Shown piece after piece: positions 23,896 through 34,452 of a stretch of 64,000 nucleotides of DNA. Source of the stretch: Epichloe hybrida (taxonomy: Eukaryota > Ascomycota > Sordariomycetes > Hypocreales > Clavicipitaceae); contig JAFEKR010000031.1 of assembly GCA_019022495.1 (NCBI GenBank), forward strand, positions 186,001 to 250,000. Direction: 5' to 3'. Position 1 is the first letter of the stretch; the number at the start of each line of letters is the position of its first letter. Under the pieces are notes generated by a model that was given only the letters and a program-made list of their open reading frames with translations, did no database searches and was not told the origin of the DNA. A program made the position numbers and the translations under genes.

Positions 23896-24738
23896 TCACT
23901 TGTCCATCATCCTCTTCACCTTATCCAGCAGGATGGTGCTCTCCCGTCCCAGCTTCTTCTTGCCATCTCTCCCCACAGTCTTGGCCATGGCCTTCTTGAA
24001 TTTCTGCCTCTCCGCAATCTTGCTCTCCCTCTCCTCTCTCCTCCGCTGCATTTCCATCTGCCGCAGCTCTGCCTCCTTCCTCCGCTCCTCGGCCTTTTGG
24101 AGCTGCTTGTCGTAGTAGCCCGGCCGCCTGGTGCGTCGTCTCGAGCCATCGCTGGTGATTGCGTCTTCGGATGCCGTGGCGCCCGCTTGTGCCTTCTCCT
24201 CATCTCTGAGCATCAGCTCGCGAGTGGGGTGTATCTTCTTCTTGACCTGTTCTCGATGACTATGCTGTGCGCAGGCGACGACGTTTTTGCTGTCCTCGTC
24301 ACCATCGCCTTCATCGTGGTTGCTGTCATTATCTTCCCTGTTCTGGTTCTTCTGGTTCTTCGCCTGCTCGCGAGACTTGATCTTGGCGTATTCTTTCTTG
24401 ACCTTGGCTTTGTGGATTAAATCCTTCTTTATTTTGGTGACTTTGATGGGCAGTGAGTTAGCTGAGTACTTTGAAGCTTTTTCTTCTCTTTTCACATGCA
24501 CGATTCGTTCGTGAGATGTAATTGAGTGAGTGAGTGAGTGAGTGAGTGAGTGAGTGAGTGAGTGAGTGAGTGAGTGAGTGAGGGGAGTGAGTGAGGGGGG
24601 CGAGTGGGTGGGTGCTCGCAAACCTTTTCGTCGCCATGGACCGTCTGGCAAGTTATCTGGGCCGACTCTGAATCCTCGCTTGGGCTTCTTGGCCGCGGCT
24701 TCGGACTCTGCAGAGTCGAGGGGTCTCTTTGGAGCCAT
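23896..24738 (-). CDS. FYV7: rRNA-processing protein FYV7
   Basis: Two exons on the minus strand, 24738-24624 and 24440-23896, giving 219 aa. The join brings GPDNLPDGPWRRK directly onto VTKIKKDLIHKAKVKKEYAK, which is the conserved N-terminal signature of the Fyv7 family. Yeast Fyv7 is a nucleolar factor needed for 18S rRNA maturation. The middle is acidic and disordered with Asn/Asp/Glu stretches. The C-terminal third is a long charged helix (about 150-215, QKAEERRKEAELRQMEMQRR onward), likely a coiled coil or RNA-contacting helix. The 183-nt intron has no stop in frame, so an unspliced frame of 280 aa is open. I reject that reading because it inserts a low-complexity Leu-Thr-His-Ser repeat into the conserved block. 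The donor is GTTTGC, a weak but possible 5' splice site. Next to the divergent Atos-type gene. Confidence 0.9.
   Translation of the reverse strand: MAPKRPLDSAESEAAAKKPKRGFRVGPDNLPDGPWRRKGLRAPTHSPPSLTPLTHSLTHSLTHSLTHSLTHSITSHERIVHVKREEKASKYSANSLPIKVTKIKKDLIHKAKVKKEYAKIKSREQAKNQKNQNREDNDSNHDEGDGDEDSKNVVACAQHSHREQVKKKIHPTRELMLRDEEKAQAGATASEDAITSDGSRRRTRRPGYYDKQLQKAEERRKEAELRQMEMQRRREERESKIAERQKFKKAMAKTVGRDGKKKLGRESTILLDKVKRMMDK
24523..24582 (+). repeat. (TGAG)n microsatellite inside the FYV7 intron
   Basis: About fifteen TGAG units, followed by imperfect GAGTGAGG copies, occupy a third of the FYV7 intron. On the coding strand they read CTCA and would translate as a Leu-Thr-His-Ser repeat if the intron were retained. 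Confidence 0.95.
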
Positions 24739-24825
24739 GTTCCGAGTGTCGCGGTATAGATTTCAAGGTTGACACCGAGTGTATGTAGAGTCCACCTGTT
24801 AAGCTTTTCTTTTCGCCCATGCTCC

Positions 24826-24872
24826 CACAGCCACGTCCACAGCCACGTTCACAGCCACGTCCACACCACCCA
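24826..24872 (+). repeat. CAGCCACGT(C/T)CA tandem repeat
   Basis: Three consecutive 12-bp units (CAGCCACGTCCA, with one TTCA variant), then decayed CCAC copies, about 90 bp upstream of the FYV7 start. Confidence 0.8.
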
Positions 24873-25189
24873 CAGCCCACAACGGCACAAAATTGTGGAG
24901 CGGGCCTTCATGCATTATTGCATTGCATCGGCCGCTTGGCGGGTGCACGACGACGTGAGTAACGGGCACCTAGCCATCGGCAACCCTCTGCGGGTTCTTA
25001 TCGAGTCATAGGCTGAGACTCATAGCCCCCTGTGCCCCCTATATTAATGAGAGAGGTTGCCGATGCCGTCAGTACAGTGGGGGGGTCTGCAGGCAGTTAG
25101 TTGATTACGCAGACAGACCGACCGACGATCCCATGACGACGTGATGCCCCAGCGCCATCCACTCTGCCAGCTGGCTTGTCTCATCAGGT

Positions 25190-25220
25190 CTGCCTGCCTG
25201 TCTGTCTGTCTGTCTGTCTG
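25190..25220 (+). repeat. (TCTG)n microsatellite
   Basis: TGCCTGCCTG grades into TCTGTCTG tetranucleotides, about seven units in total. It lies in the FYV7/Atos-type intergenic region. Confidence 0.9.
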
Positions 25221-25722
25221 GCCGCCCACACCGTTATCGGCCTGGCCATGATTCCCCAGACCACGCCAGACCACACCACTTCATGCCTCTTCGTGATGCT
25301 GTCTGCTTCGTTCCTGCGTCGACGTAGGAACCATTCTCACTAGCTGCTTCCCTCTCCAGTTGTTTTGTTCCACTCGGCGCCGACTCGCAACGTCGAAAAC
25401 TGTTCTGAAACCTCTGCAACCGCAAAACGACTAGATACGTTGGTCCTTTTTTCTAGTGAACAACCAACCAACTCCCCGGCTTCGTTGGGCTCGTCTTTCT
25501 TCTCTCTGCCCGTGCCCATGACCAGACACTTCGACACCAGCAACCCCTGTGAATCGATTGTCCCCTGATGGTACATGACGACAAGACCCAGTAACTCTCT
25601 CTTGTCCTGGACCTCTCTCGACTTGTCAATCAGCCGCCGCCGTACCGTTTTGTCCAGCCACAGGTTGGGGGACCACAGCCCAGTCCTGAGCTGTGGTTCT
25701 TCTCCCACTCTTCCAAACCACC

Positions 25723-28133
25723 ATGCCTATCTTCCAAGACGATCTTGACAATCATGTTCGTCGTTCTGGTCGATCGGTTTCGGCACGAATTTCTCCCATC
25801 GACCCTCCGCCTCCGATTTTGAGGCGCCTTTCTGAGGAGAGCTTGCCGACAGAACTCTGTGAGGGCCCGGTTCCCGACAGTCCGACACGCCCATCTACGC
25901 CCAAAATCGACGATGATGCGGCAATTTCCTGCCGGGCAGAACTCATAGAAAGGCTGAAGAAGGGGGAGAGTCCAACATGGGCACCGAACCGCCATGTAAG
26001 TGTGGTGCCCTTGCATATAACACGCCAATTGTTTCAATCGGCCACTATGATGCCATGCCTAACACGTCTTCTCCCCCGTTGTAGCTCGAATCTATACTCC
26101 AACGACAGGATAGCCCTACTGCACGTCGGACCTCACCCGAGTCGCCGAAGCTACTGCCACCGGTCCAGATCACGCCCGAGAAAGCACACGATAAAACACA
26201 AAGCTCGGCGGAAGAACGGCTCCGAGATGGGTTGGAGATTGAACGTCCCAGGTCGGCATTGCATAGTGGCGACTTTACAAATAGCCAGGAAGGGCGGCAA
26301 CGACGGTTAGTTCGGGACCATGAAAAGCCGCTTGGGAGCCAGCTGGCATCTGAATCGCCCTGGATCGCGACATCACCGCCTCGAGATTTCGCCCCATTTC
26401 GTTTCGAGAGAAGTACACCGTTCCTGGGCGACACGGGAAGCTTCAGGTCCGTCACAGCTTCCCCCTTGTCGTCATCATTCTCGTCATGCTTCGCGTATCA
26501 TCCTCCTACCAGCCCGTTGGTTCAATCAGAAAGCAATGACGAGCTTGACTTTGCCATGGCTCCCCGTAGTCTTGACTTATCGTCGAGGGAGCTGAACCGA
26601 GGACTGCAAGCACTCAACTCGGCCACCTCGACACCGTTTGCTACACCGTCGCCTCGTCCAGCTGCTGCCAGCTCTCGGCTCTCCCTTGGCCGTCGCGAAC
26701 CATACCAGGCTCACCAGCCCAGGAGGTCGCCGACATGGACCCCAAGTCTCGCCCAGCACGGGACATCTCCCCACCAGACACCAGCCATATTTCGCACCAG
26801 GCGACCCTCGTTTGGCTCAGACTCGTCTCCGATTCAGCATGCTTCCATGGTTGGCTCTTATGAAGAGAGCATTCTGAGAGGCCGCATGTCCACGACCCCA
26901 TCCAAGCCGTTTGATTTCCTTGCCCAAATCGGCGTTCTCGGCAAAGGCAAATGCAAATCGAGCCTTCGCTGCCCGACACATGTCACACTGCCGTTCCCCG
27001 CCGTCTATTACAGCTACGGCAGCACCTCCCATGTTAGGTCAGCCTCCGACGACGGGCCGAGTCCATATGTTGGCCAGATCGACCTGGAAAACGGACTGCC
27101 CAATCTGGAAGAGGAACACAGGTCGAAACGAAAAGCACATGGCCGATATATGGAACGGAAACCCATGGACAACCATGGCGACATTCTCATGCCTGACTCG
27201 AGCCTTGGTGATCGCCCAAGACAATCGTCTCGGCCAAACAGGCGTATGGGCTCACCCCGTGCCCCCCCAGGAGGCAGCTACCGCATCCCAGAAAAGGGTC
27301 AAATCCAGATCGTCATCAAGAATCAGAACAAGACGGCCGTGAAGTTGTTCCTCATGCCCTACGACCTCACGGGCATGGAGCCCGGCACCAAGACATTCAT
27401 CCGCCAGCGCAGCTACTCGGCAGGCCCCATCATCGACAACGTGCCGAATCCCAGCGAGACTGATGCGCAAAGCCGCCCCATGCTCCGCTACCTCGTCCAT
27501 CTTCACATGTGCTGTCCCTCCAAGGGTCGTTTCTACCTCTACAAATCCATCCGCGTCGTCTTTGCCAACCGCGTGCCCGAGGGCAAAGAAAAGCTCCGCA
27601 ACGAAACGACCTGGCCCGAGCCGCGCTTCACCCCCTACAAGCCCATCCGGGTCATGCACCCTCCTCTCACCGCATCATCCGGACCAGGCGCCATGCTCGC
27701 CATAGACAAGGCCTTCCGCCGCCGCAGCCTCGGCTTCTCCATTGGAGCAGCATCATCCTCTCGCGCCTTCGACATGGCCGACGGGCTCGATTCCACCGCC
27801 GGCGGTGCAGGCAACACGCTCCCCGTCGAGCCCGTCCCATTCCGCCTCCCTTCTCGGGACCCCCCCCGCGATAGCGACGCAAGCGACTCTGATTCCTTGC
27901 AGGCCTTTTCCAGCCGCCCATCCACCAAGGACTCCGCCACCATGGCCACCACCAGCGGCACTTCGTCCTACGAGAAACTCAACAGAGGCGACTTTGGATA
28001 CGGCGGCAACGCCTTCTCCCAGTTCGCCGGCTCGAGCGGTCTCGCCGGCACAGAAGGCCTCTTGTCGCGGCGTCTTCGCTCTCTCGGCGTCAATAAGCCC
28101 CCACCTCCTCAGTCAGCCGAGGATTTAGCATGA
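25723..28133 (+). CDS. Atos/FAM214-family protein (DUF4210 plus chromosome-segregation domain)
   Basis: Two exons, 25723-25995 and 26085-28133, joined in frame to 773 aa. The conserved core has two parts. SYEESILRGRMSTTPSKPFD through FLAQIGVLGKGKC and CPTHVTLPFPAVYYSYG (about residues 305-365) is the DUF4210 region, followed by YVGQIDLE. YRIPEKGQIQIVIKNQNKTA through LFLMPYDLTGMEPGTKTFIR (about 445-500) is the domain named for chromosome segregation in meiosis (PF13889 type). Animal relatives (Atos/FAM214) are nuclear transcription regulators, and the fission-yeast relative is linked to meiotic chromosome segregation. N- and C-terminal thirds are Ser/Pro-rich and disordered. The start at 25723 sits in an ACCACCATG context, and the frame upstream is leader-like. 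Molecular role in filamentous fungi is not established; I infer a nuclear regulator. Confidence 0.9.
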
Positions 28134-28972
28134 TGGTTCAGTTTGAAACAAATCTAATCAGTCAGCTCACTGGCGTATGTACATGAATCGTTGTCTGATT
28201 TATAAATTTTTTTTTCTCAACGGGAACATGGTCACTTATAGAAAGGGGAATGGAGTTTTATTTTTGGATTGATGTACATTTCCATCACACCGTTGGTGCT
28301 GCTGCCGGACGCTCATTTCGTACAACGGGCCTTTCATATTCTGGATACGGCGCCTTGGGTACATTCTGTACATAGGTACCACTCACAACATGACCAATGG
28401 TGCACTTGGCCCATATTTGGTACCGTGTTGCGGTGTAATATGCCCGCCAGAAGTCGGAAATATATGAAGTTCACATCCAAAAGATGTTGACTGAAGAAAT
28501 CCCCAAGAGGGGTGGAATGTATCGCCGAAACCGCGGCTCCGTAGCAAGCCGGCACTGAGAAACGTCGGACCATCGTGCGTCACACCACATGCATTCATTG
28601 CTGCATGTCGTAACTGCCCGCGTATGTCGTTTTTTTTTTCAATTCATGTCATTACTAGCTAGGCTTTGTTCGCGTAAATTGAGTCTAGAGTGTTGGTAAT
28701 ACCGTTGAGAGGGCATGGAATTCTCTTCTTCTTTTAAACGAGATCAGACACGAGATACATGTGATGTGAGCCATTCAAAGTCGGGATTCCGATGATGAAC
28801 CGTGCCATCTGAGGTTGTGATTGACGCTAATTACTCTATACAATTACTATACAGTGGGAAACCCTTCAATGTAACACGACATCACACAGTCCCTTCCTTT
28901 TCCCCAGCCAACTCGTCTTTCAGCATGGCATCCAACTTGTTCAACTCGCTCGAGGTGATCGCATCGCCCTGA
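28134..28972. other. convergent intergenic region
   Basis: 3' flanks of the Atos-type gene (plus) and the PPR gene (minus). There are T9 runs near 28207 and 28630 and an AT-rich stretch near 28820-28860. I see no gene or structured element. Confidence 0.45.
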
Positions 28973-31900
28973 CTACAACTTGGTCCGATTGCTCTTGCGC
29001 GCACGACGATTCTTGTCCTTCTCTAGACGCAATTGCTTCTCGAGCGCCTTTCGCATGGCTTTCAGTTCGTCGTGGGAAAGGGGCTCTAGCATCTCTTTGA
29101 TGGCCTTGGTCATGCTCTTCTTCTTGGGCAAGATCCACGTGGCGGGGAGGTGTTCGTAGTCGGTCGTGATGAAGGCGTGGTGGAGCTTGGGGTGGCGGTG
29201 CTCAATGTCCTTGAGCTTGGAGGATACTTCGCCAGACCAGGCGGCCAGCTTGCGTAGCTTGAGCCATTCTCTTTGGAGGCTGAATACTGTGGCCTTGGAG
29301 GCTACGAGGACGCGGTCGTTCTTCAGGTCGCGGCGCTCTTGGAGCGTTCTGGCCGTGGGGGGCGAGGCTGTCCAGCCGCGCCAGTGCGTCATGAGCATTT
29401 GCTCGCACCAGTCCATGGCGCGCTCCCAGTAGCCCAGGTCAGCGAGGTGGCGGATCGCGAGGTTCCAGTTGGTCCCCGTGAGCTTGAACCCAGAACCGAG
29501 AACTTGCTCGACGGTGTTGAGAAGGCCGCGCCCGTCGTTGGCTTCCCTGCACGCCTTGATGACCACGCTGAGCGAACGCGCGAGATCGTATTGGTATGCG
29601 GGATAGATGGCCCCTGAAGCAATGCTTCTGTTGGCCGTGGCTCCGTCCAACGTCTGCTTCCACATTTTGCAAACTTGGTCCAGTTTGCCATCTTTCAAAT
29701 ACCCTAGCATCAGCGCCGACGCGATTTCGGGTGGGAAGAAGTTCCCTTCCTTGTATTCAGGAAAGGCTTTTAGGTACGCCGTCATCAGTCGTTCAACAGC
29801 CACATAGTCCCGTAGCTCAACGAGTAACATGACCGTTCGCCCAACATCCGCCGTCCGTCGCCTCAACTCTACCAGTCCGCTTGATGTTGTCCAGGGAGAC
29901 GGTTCAACACCTGGAGCGGCTGTTTGGGCCTTTGCAGATGTCAGCGTAGCGAGCAAGCGGCTCACAAGATCCTTTGCCAGCGCCTGAGTTCTTTCTGCGG
30001 ACGGCTTCCGGCGGACGGCCGCCTGCACCAATGAAACATGAGCTTTAAACGGCACCTCGAAGCCTGCAGACCGCATATGAGAAAGTATCGTCTCGGCCAG
30101 GTCCAGCTGTCCTGTACGCACAGCACCAGATGCGACCACAGAATAGTGCTCTGGCCCAACGGGAAATAGTCCGTCTTCGCGCGCAGTCCGAAGCAGTTGG
30201 TAGGCTGGCTGTATCTGGCCAACGTGAATCATGGCCCGCAGAAGGAACTCGTGCGTTTGGTGATCCCACTCCACGCCATAATCATTCATGGGTTTTAGTA
30301 GGGCGAAGCACTTGTTCAGGTTGCCGCGCTGGCCGTTGAAGTAGATGAGCTGATTCCAGACAACGGCACTAGTCACGTGGCGCTCTGCGAATTCGGTGCA
30401 GATCTTCTCGGCATCTTTCAAACGGTCGTTGTGGCAATACACCATGACCAACGAAAGTGCCATCTCCTTCGAGATTGAGATCTTGTCCTTTTGCGAATGG
30501 TCAAAGAACTCTAGAACAGTAGTCAAATCTCCTCGCTTGGCTGCCATGGCCATGACCTGTGCGTAGGTCAAGGCATTTGGTCGGTCCACCTTTTTTATCT
30601 CCTCGAAGCATTGAAAGGCGCGAGCTTGGGCATCAGCTTTGGTATAACACTTGAGCAGAGAATTCCAACTGTCGATATCAGGCTTTACGCCATACTCCTC
30701 CGTCATGGTTCGGAACTCTTTCTCGGCGCCTGCGACGTCGCCTGCTTGTGCGAACGCATTCAATGTGCTTCGGAAACCGAGCGGCCGCTTCACTACTTTG
30801 GGGAATTTCGTCGTGTATCGGATCCAAAGATCCTTGACGGCGATGATATCACCACACGCAGAGTAGAACTTCAGAAATTTCTCATGGCCCCATCGATCAA
30901 GGCCTCCCCAACTATGATGCCAGTCGCGGTACACCTCAGCTAGCCCTTTTGCATCTGACGGGTAGTAGAAATCAAACATCTTGCGTAGTATCGGGACGGG
31001 GGTCTTGACCCCATCGAGCTTGCGATAATTGGAGTAAATCTCGGACAAAAGACCAAGGCCAGCTCTCGTTTCAAATCCTTCCTCCCAGCGATATAGCATA
31101 CGACTTAAGTACTGTTCGTATAGTGTTGGGTCATTCCATATTTGAAGGATAGATTTTGCTTGTTTGGGCGAGCACGGTTGTCGCAGGACTTGTTGGGCTA
31201 ACCAGCGACGAAGTGCTTCTAGACCAAGCTTTGTGTCTTCATATAAATTCATGGCTCTTACAGACTCTGCCGCTTCGATCTCTAGGTATCGTTCAAAGGC
31301 GAAGTACAATGTTGCCAGATCTGGGATCGTGGCCATTGTTGCAATTCGCCTGCCATGGTGCTCCGAGAGGGATGACGTTGCTTTCCCCAGGGTCGAGAAA
31401 TGCTCGAACCAAACCTTCAGGATTGTCGTCCATTCTTTCTTCAGGAGCGCATCTTCTAACAAATGTTCAAGGCCTGCTCCCGAATGTCGAGAGTGGAGCC
31501 CCGTGTTGAAAACATCGAGTGCAGCCGCCGAGTCTCCAGCTCGTAAGTGCACAAGAATGCCAGCAGCCTGTACGTCATCATCCCACGACTGAACCGGTAT
31601 TTGGTGGAGTATGGATATAGCCCGACTAATGTCGACTATGCTCCGCGATGTTGAAAGATACACCACAACAGCAGAGCGAAAAGGCTGCTTCTGCTGTTGG
31701 TCCAACTTGCCATATGAATCCCACACGTCATTGTAGAGTGCATCTTCCGGTCTCGCAAGCAGGTCTGTCAAGCTGTGAGAATGTGCTTTGCGATTCGTTC
31801 GGGGGTGTCCATTAGCCGTCGAGTCGGACGGGTCAAAGTCGGCGGTGGTAGATTCGGTATTGACAACTAAGGGGACGTTGTCTCTTGTTGCTTTCTCGAC

Positions 31901-32365
31901 ACTGCGCGATGCATACTGCCTGACCCGATTGCTCCTCCGACCCCCGTTTTCGCCACACCGAAATAACGCGACAGACGCATCTACCTCTGTAGCAACGGTA
32001 TGTGAAGTGAAATTCATTGGTCGTGCAGCTCCAGCCGACTTCCTGCCACTCTGCGGTCGTGGTAATGCCGGATAAAGTCGACGCAATAAAGCGTACGTCC
32101 CACTGGGATACAAAAAGTCGAGCAAGAAGGCAGAAGCCAACAGGCCAGCCGCCTGCGGAGGAGGGTCCGCTTGCTCAGAAAAGTCCTGCTCGCGCTCTTT
32201 GCGTCTAATCAGAGACGGCCATATGCCAGAGAGCTCGATTGCCAAGGCGCCATGATGCCAAAAGTCCGTGGAAAGGTGTCTGCATCGTTTCGATAATCTG
32301 CCTGGCTTGGAGAGAACACGCTGGAGGCTGCATGATTCCAGGCTGGCGGCCGTTCTTTCCAGCAT
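28973..32365 (-). CDS. cya-5: CYA-5/PET309-like mitochondrial PPR protein
   Basis: Single uninterrupted minus-strand frame of 1130 aa, ending RRARKSNRTKL. The N terminus (MLERTAASLESCSLQRVLSK) is basic, Ser/Arg-rich and free of acidic residues apart from isolated Glu, fitting a mitochondrial presequence. A hydrophobic patch at about 75-100 (LLASAFLLDFLYPSGTYALL) matches my memory of the N-terminal region of CYA-5 homologues. Residues of about 540-820 hold degenerate pentatricopeptide repeats, visible as PDIDSWNSLLKCYTKADAQA, then RPNALTYAQVMAMAAKRGD and later units spaced about 35 residues apart. Length (about 1100 aa) also fits. In Neurospora, CYA-5 is required for expression of mitochondrial cox1. 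I infer the same role, in the matrix at the inner membrane. Other large fungal PPR proteins remain an alternative. Confidence 0.85.
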   Translation of the reverse strand: MLERTAASLESCSLQRVLSKPGRLSKRCRHLSTDFWHHGALAIELSGIWPSLIRRKEREQDFSEQADPPPQAAGLLASAFLLDFLYPSGTYALLRRLYPALPRPQSGRKSAGAARPMNFTSHTVATEVDASVALFRCGENGGRRSNRVRQYASRSVEKATRDNVPLVVNTESTTADFDPSDSTANGHPRTNRKAHSHSLTDLLARPEDALYNDVWDSYGKLDQQQKQPFRSAVVVYLSTSRSIVDISRAISILHQIPVQSWDDDVQAAGILVHLRAGDSAAALDVFNTGLHSRHSGAGLEHLLEDALLKKEWTTILKVWFEHFSTLGKATSSLSEHHGRRIATMATIPDLATLYFAFERYLEIEAAESVRAMNLYEDTKLGLEALRRWLAQQVLRQPCSPKQAKSILQIWNDPTLYEQYLSRMLYRWEEGFETRAGLGLLSEIYSNYRKLDGVKTPVPILRKMFDFYYPSDAKGLAEVYRDWHHSWGGLDRWGHEKFLKFYSACGDIIAVKDLWIRYTTKFPKVVKRPLGFRSTLNAFAQAGDVAGAEKEFRTMTEEYGVKPDIDSWNSLLKCYTKADAQARAFQCFEEIKKVDRPNALTYAQVMAMAAKRGDLTTVLEFFDHSQKDKISISKEMALSLVMVYCHNDRLKDAEKICTEFAERHVTSAVVWNQLIYFNGQRGNLNKCFALLKPMNDYGVEWDHQTHEFLLRAMIHVGQIQPAYQLLRTAREDGLFPVGPEHYSVVASGAVRTGQLDLAETILSHMRSAGFEVPFKAHVSLVQAAVRRKPSAERTQALAKDLVSRLLATLTSAKAQTAAPGVEPSPWTTSSGLVELRRRTADVGRTVMLLVELRDYVAVERLMTAYLKAFPEYKEGNFFPPEIASALMLGYLKDGKLDQVCKMWKQTLDGATANRSIASGAIYPAYQYDLARSLSVVIKACREANDGRGLLNTVEQVLGSGFKLTGTNWNLAIRHLADLGYWERAMDWCEQMLMTHWRGWTASPPTARTLQERRDLKNDRVLVASKATVFSLQREWLKLRKLAAWSGEVSSKLKDIEHRHPKLHHAFITTDYEHLPATWILPKKKSMTKAIKEMLEPLSHDELKAMRKALEKQLRLEKDKNRRARKSNRTKL

Positions 32366-33451
32366 GAGGCTTGATTGGGCAGCCGACTGCTACGCCCAAG
32401 CTTTTGCGAGTCGGATTGGCATGCCCGCGGCTGGCTGTGCGGTTTGTGAAGACTCAAGGGCGTAGTTGCACCGGATCGCCGTGTAGAATGCGGGTGCTTT
32501 TCGGGGAGGAAGAAAATTGCTTATTTCGAGGGCAGATGGGTTCGTTGGAAGAGAATTCATCCAACAGTCGAAATGCAGAATCCTGACGTATGTGCACACG
32601 AGTGAGTGTATGCTGCAAATGAAATTTGAGCAAAGAACGACCGGCACGACAATGCGAAGGGCTTTCACACGTTGTCGTGAGATCCAAAAAAGCGCTGACG
32701 GCCAGTTCGGCCGGGTATGTACTCCGTACGTGCCTCTGAACCGGGGGCTCACCAGACTCCAACACGTGCATGAATGCATTACCTCATCAGCCGTCAACTG
32801 TCTGGCAAAGAAGCTTTGGTTCCAATGGCTCCACTACGACCCACTGTAAAATGGCAAAATGGGACCCAGCTTCTACAGTCTAATCCCGTTTGTTTTTAAT
32901 ACAGCAGCACATCAAAATGCAACTTCAAATGTTCTCGCACGAAATTTCGATATGACCAGCTTTGGGTCAGAACCATGGGTTTTAAGGAAGATGAGTGATT
33001 TATGATAATATTCCGGGCCGTTGTCCTGTCTGTTGCAAACTAGGAGATTTCAAAAGACAAAATACACATTTGCGGATTTTTTGGTAAGCGCCAGCAATTC
33101 CGCCCGAAACCATGAAATGAAATGGAAGAGAAAGCGAGAGAAAGAAGAATGAGATATCACAGTGAAACTCCAATGTGTGACCAGCCTTATGCAAGAGGAT
33201 GAAGAACCAAATGGAAAAAGCATCCAGCCAAAACAGATGTGATTTTGTCTTGCCCGGGGTTTTTTTTTAGCCCCATGTGACCAATCTTTCCGACGCCAAA
33301 TCTCCGGGTTTTTTTTTTCAATGCTTCTTGTAACCAAACAAAAAAAAAAAGTCGGGTTACGAGTACGTTACGCCTCAAATATATGATACAACAAGATGCA
33401 ATCTTGTTACAGCAGCCATCCGGGAAGGTGTCTCGATAAGTGTGTTGGGTA
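32366..33451. other. intergenic region upstream of the PPR gene
   Basis: It holds one TACTCCGTACGT word at 32719-32730, T8-T9 runs at about 33260-33320 and an A10 run near 33340. No gene is supported; small frames on both strands lack coding character. Confidence 0.45.
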
Positions 33452-33916
33452 TTATTGTTGAGATGTTGTGCTTGAATTATCTGCGTGTTCAAAGAAAACC
33501 TCATTTCTCAGACGAGATAGGACCTCCGGGGACCGCACTGGTTCGTGGTCCCGTCGAGGCTTGCGGCTTCGACTTCTTGTTCTTTGACGACGGCGAACTG
33601 TTCTGTCGGTAGGCGAGGCGGTGCGAGAGGGGCAGTGCTCGCGGCGAGCCCGGCAAAGTTGATTGTACAGTAGGATTTGGGTGGTGGGTGACCTCAGGGT
33701 TGTCGGAGAGGCATTGCGAGAATGCAGCTGGAAGGGAGACGTCGCCCGCCGTGGTGATCTTCCTCGCAGTGTGCTAGACTCGTCCGGTCGAAGGGACCTT
33801 GGTCTGGAAGTTCTAGAGAGGCTCCGGGATCTCTTGCGGCCTCTAGAAACATCCTCGTTCATTCCAGCAACGGGAGCATCTCGGAAAGCGTCAGTAGTCT
33901 CAGCAAGAGGTGCCAT
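33452..33916 (-). CDS. small arginine/serine-rich hypothetical protein
   Basis: Single-exon minus-strand frame of 154 aa. The sequence is very basic and low in hydrophobic residues: RGRKRSRSLSRTSRPRSLRP near the start and RRRQRTRSRSRKPRRDHEPV near the end, with SPxR and RSPTT motifs that look like SR-type kinase sites. No RRM or other fold is visible. The composition could suit a nuclear RNA-associated protein. It ends in a short acidic-polar tail (FFEHADNSSTTSQQ). The start codon has an A at -3. Support is only the clean frame and the non-random composition, so it may be a spurious frame or one exon of a larger gene. Confidence 0.45.
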   Translation of the reverse strand: MAPLAETTDAFRDAPVAGMNEDVSRGRKRSRSLSRTSRPRSLRPDESSTLRGRSPRRATSPFQLHSRNASPTTLRSPTTQILLYNQLCRARREHCPSRTASPTDRTVRRRQRTRSRSRKPRRDHEPVRSPEVLSRLRNEVFFEHADNSSTTSQQ

Positions 33917-34414
33917 TCTGCCTCGAGGTAGCTATCGATTGGAAATCGTGGAAACGAAATTTGCGATGTGGTTGAAATATGCAGCAGCAAGGTGGTCGTG
34001 TGCCTAATATTTGGGGGGCGAAGCGGCAGCACAATGATTTACGGCAACGACGGCGAATCTCTCGGCAAGATTCAACCCAGCGAGAGCTTCGGAGTACTGA
34101 CTGTTGAAATAGAAGGTAAAGCAATGAGGGGAAGAGAAAAGAAGCGAAAACAAACAGGAGTGGTGAACACCCGAGGACCAAGGTGATACAATTAAATAAG
34201 AGGCGGAACGCAGGAAGAGAGACTGAAAAAGGCCCCAGGTGGTGTGTTGCGAAGCGAGGTGTATTACGTGTGAGTAATAGTTACATAGTCCGTACGGAGT
34301 ACATACGGAGTAATCCGAAGAATACAACGCGCAGTGCCATCATGGCCCCAGCGCAGGCAGCTTAAGCACCGGGGAGTGGCTCCCGCTCCTCCATGCGGAC
34401 CAAGTCTTGTTCGA

Positions 34415-34452
34415 GGTCACCTGAGGCCACCTGAGGCCACCTGAGGCCACCT
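34415..34452 (+). repeat. CTGAGGCCAC tandem decamer
   Basis: Three perfect 10-bp copies preceded by one partial copy, in intergenic DNA. Confidence 0.9.

Larger units (their letters stand above)
24739..25722. promoter_or_regulatory. divergent promoter region between FYV7 and the Atos-type gene
   Basis: About 1 kb between two divergent start codons. It holds a CCACGT/CCACAGC-type short repeat at 24826-24872, a GTCTG/TCTG microsatellite at 25190-25220 and CT-rich runs just before the plus-strand ATG at 25723. No gene is supported; the small frames over the repeats are low-complexity. Confidence 0.5.

Noticed and set aside
23896..24738. FYV7 as one 280-aa uninterrupted frame
   Set aside because: The middle 61 codons are satellite-derived and split the conserved WRRK-VTKIKKDLI block.
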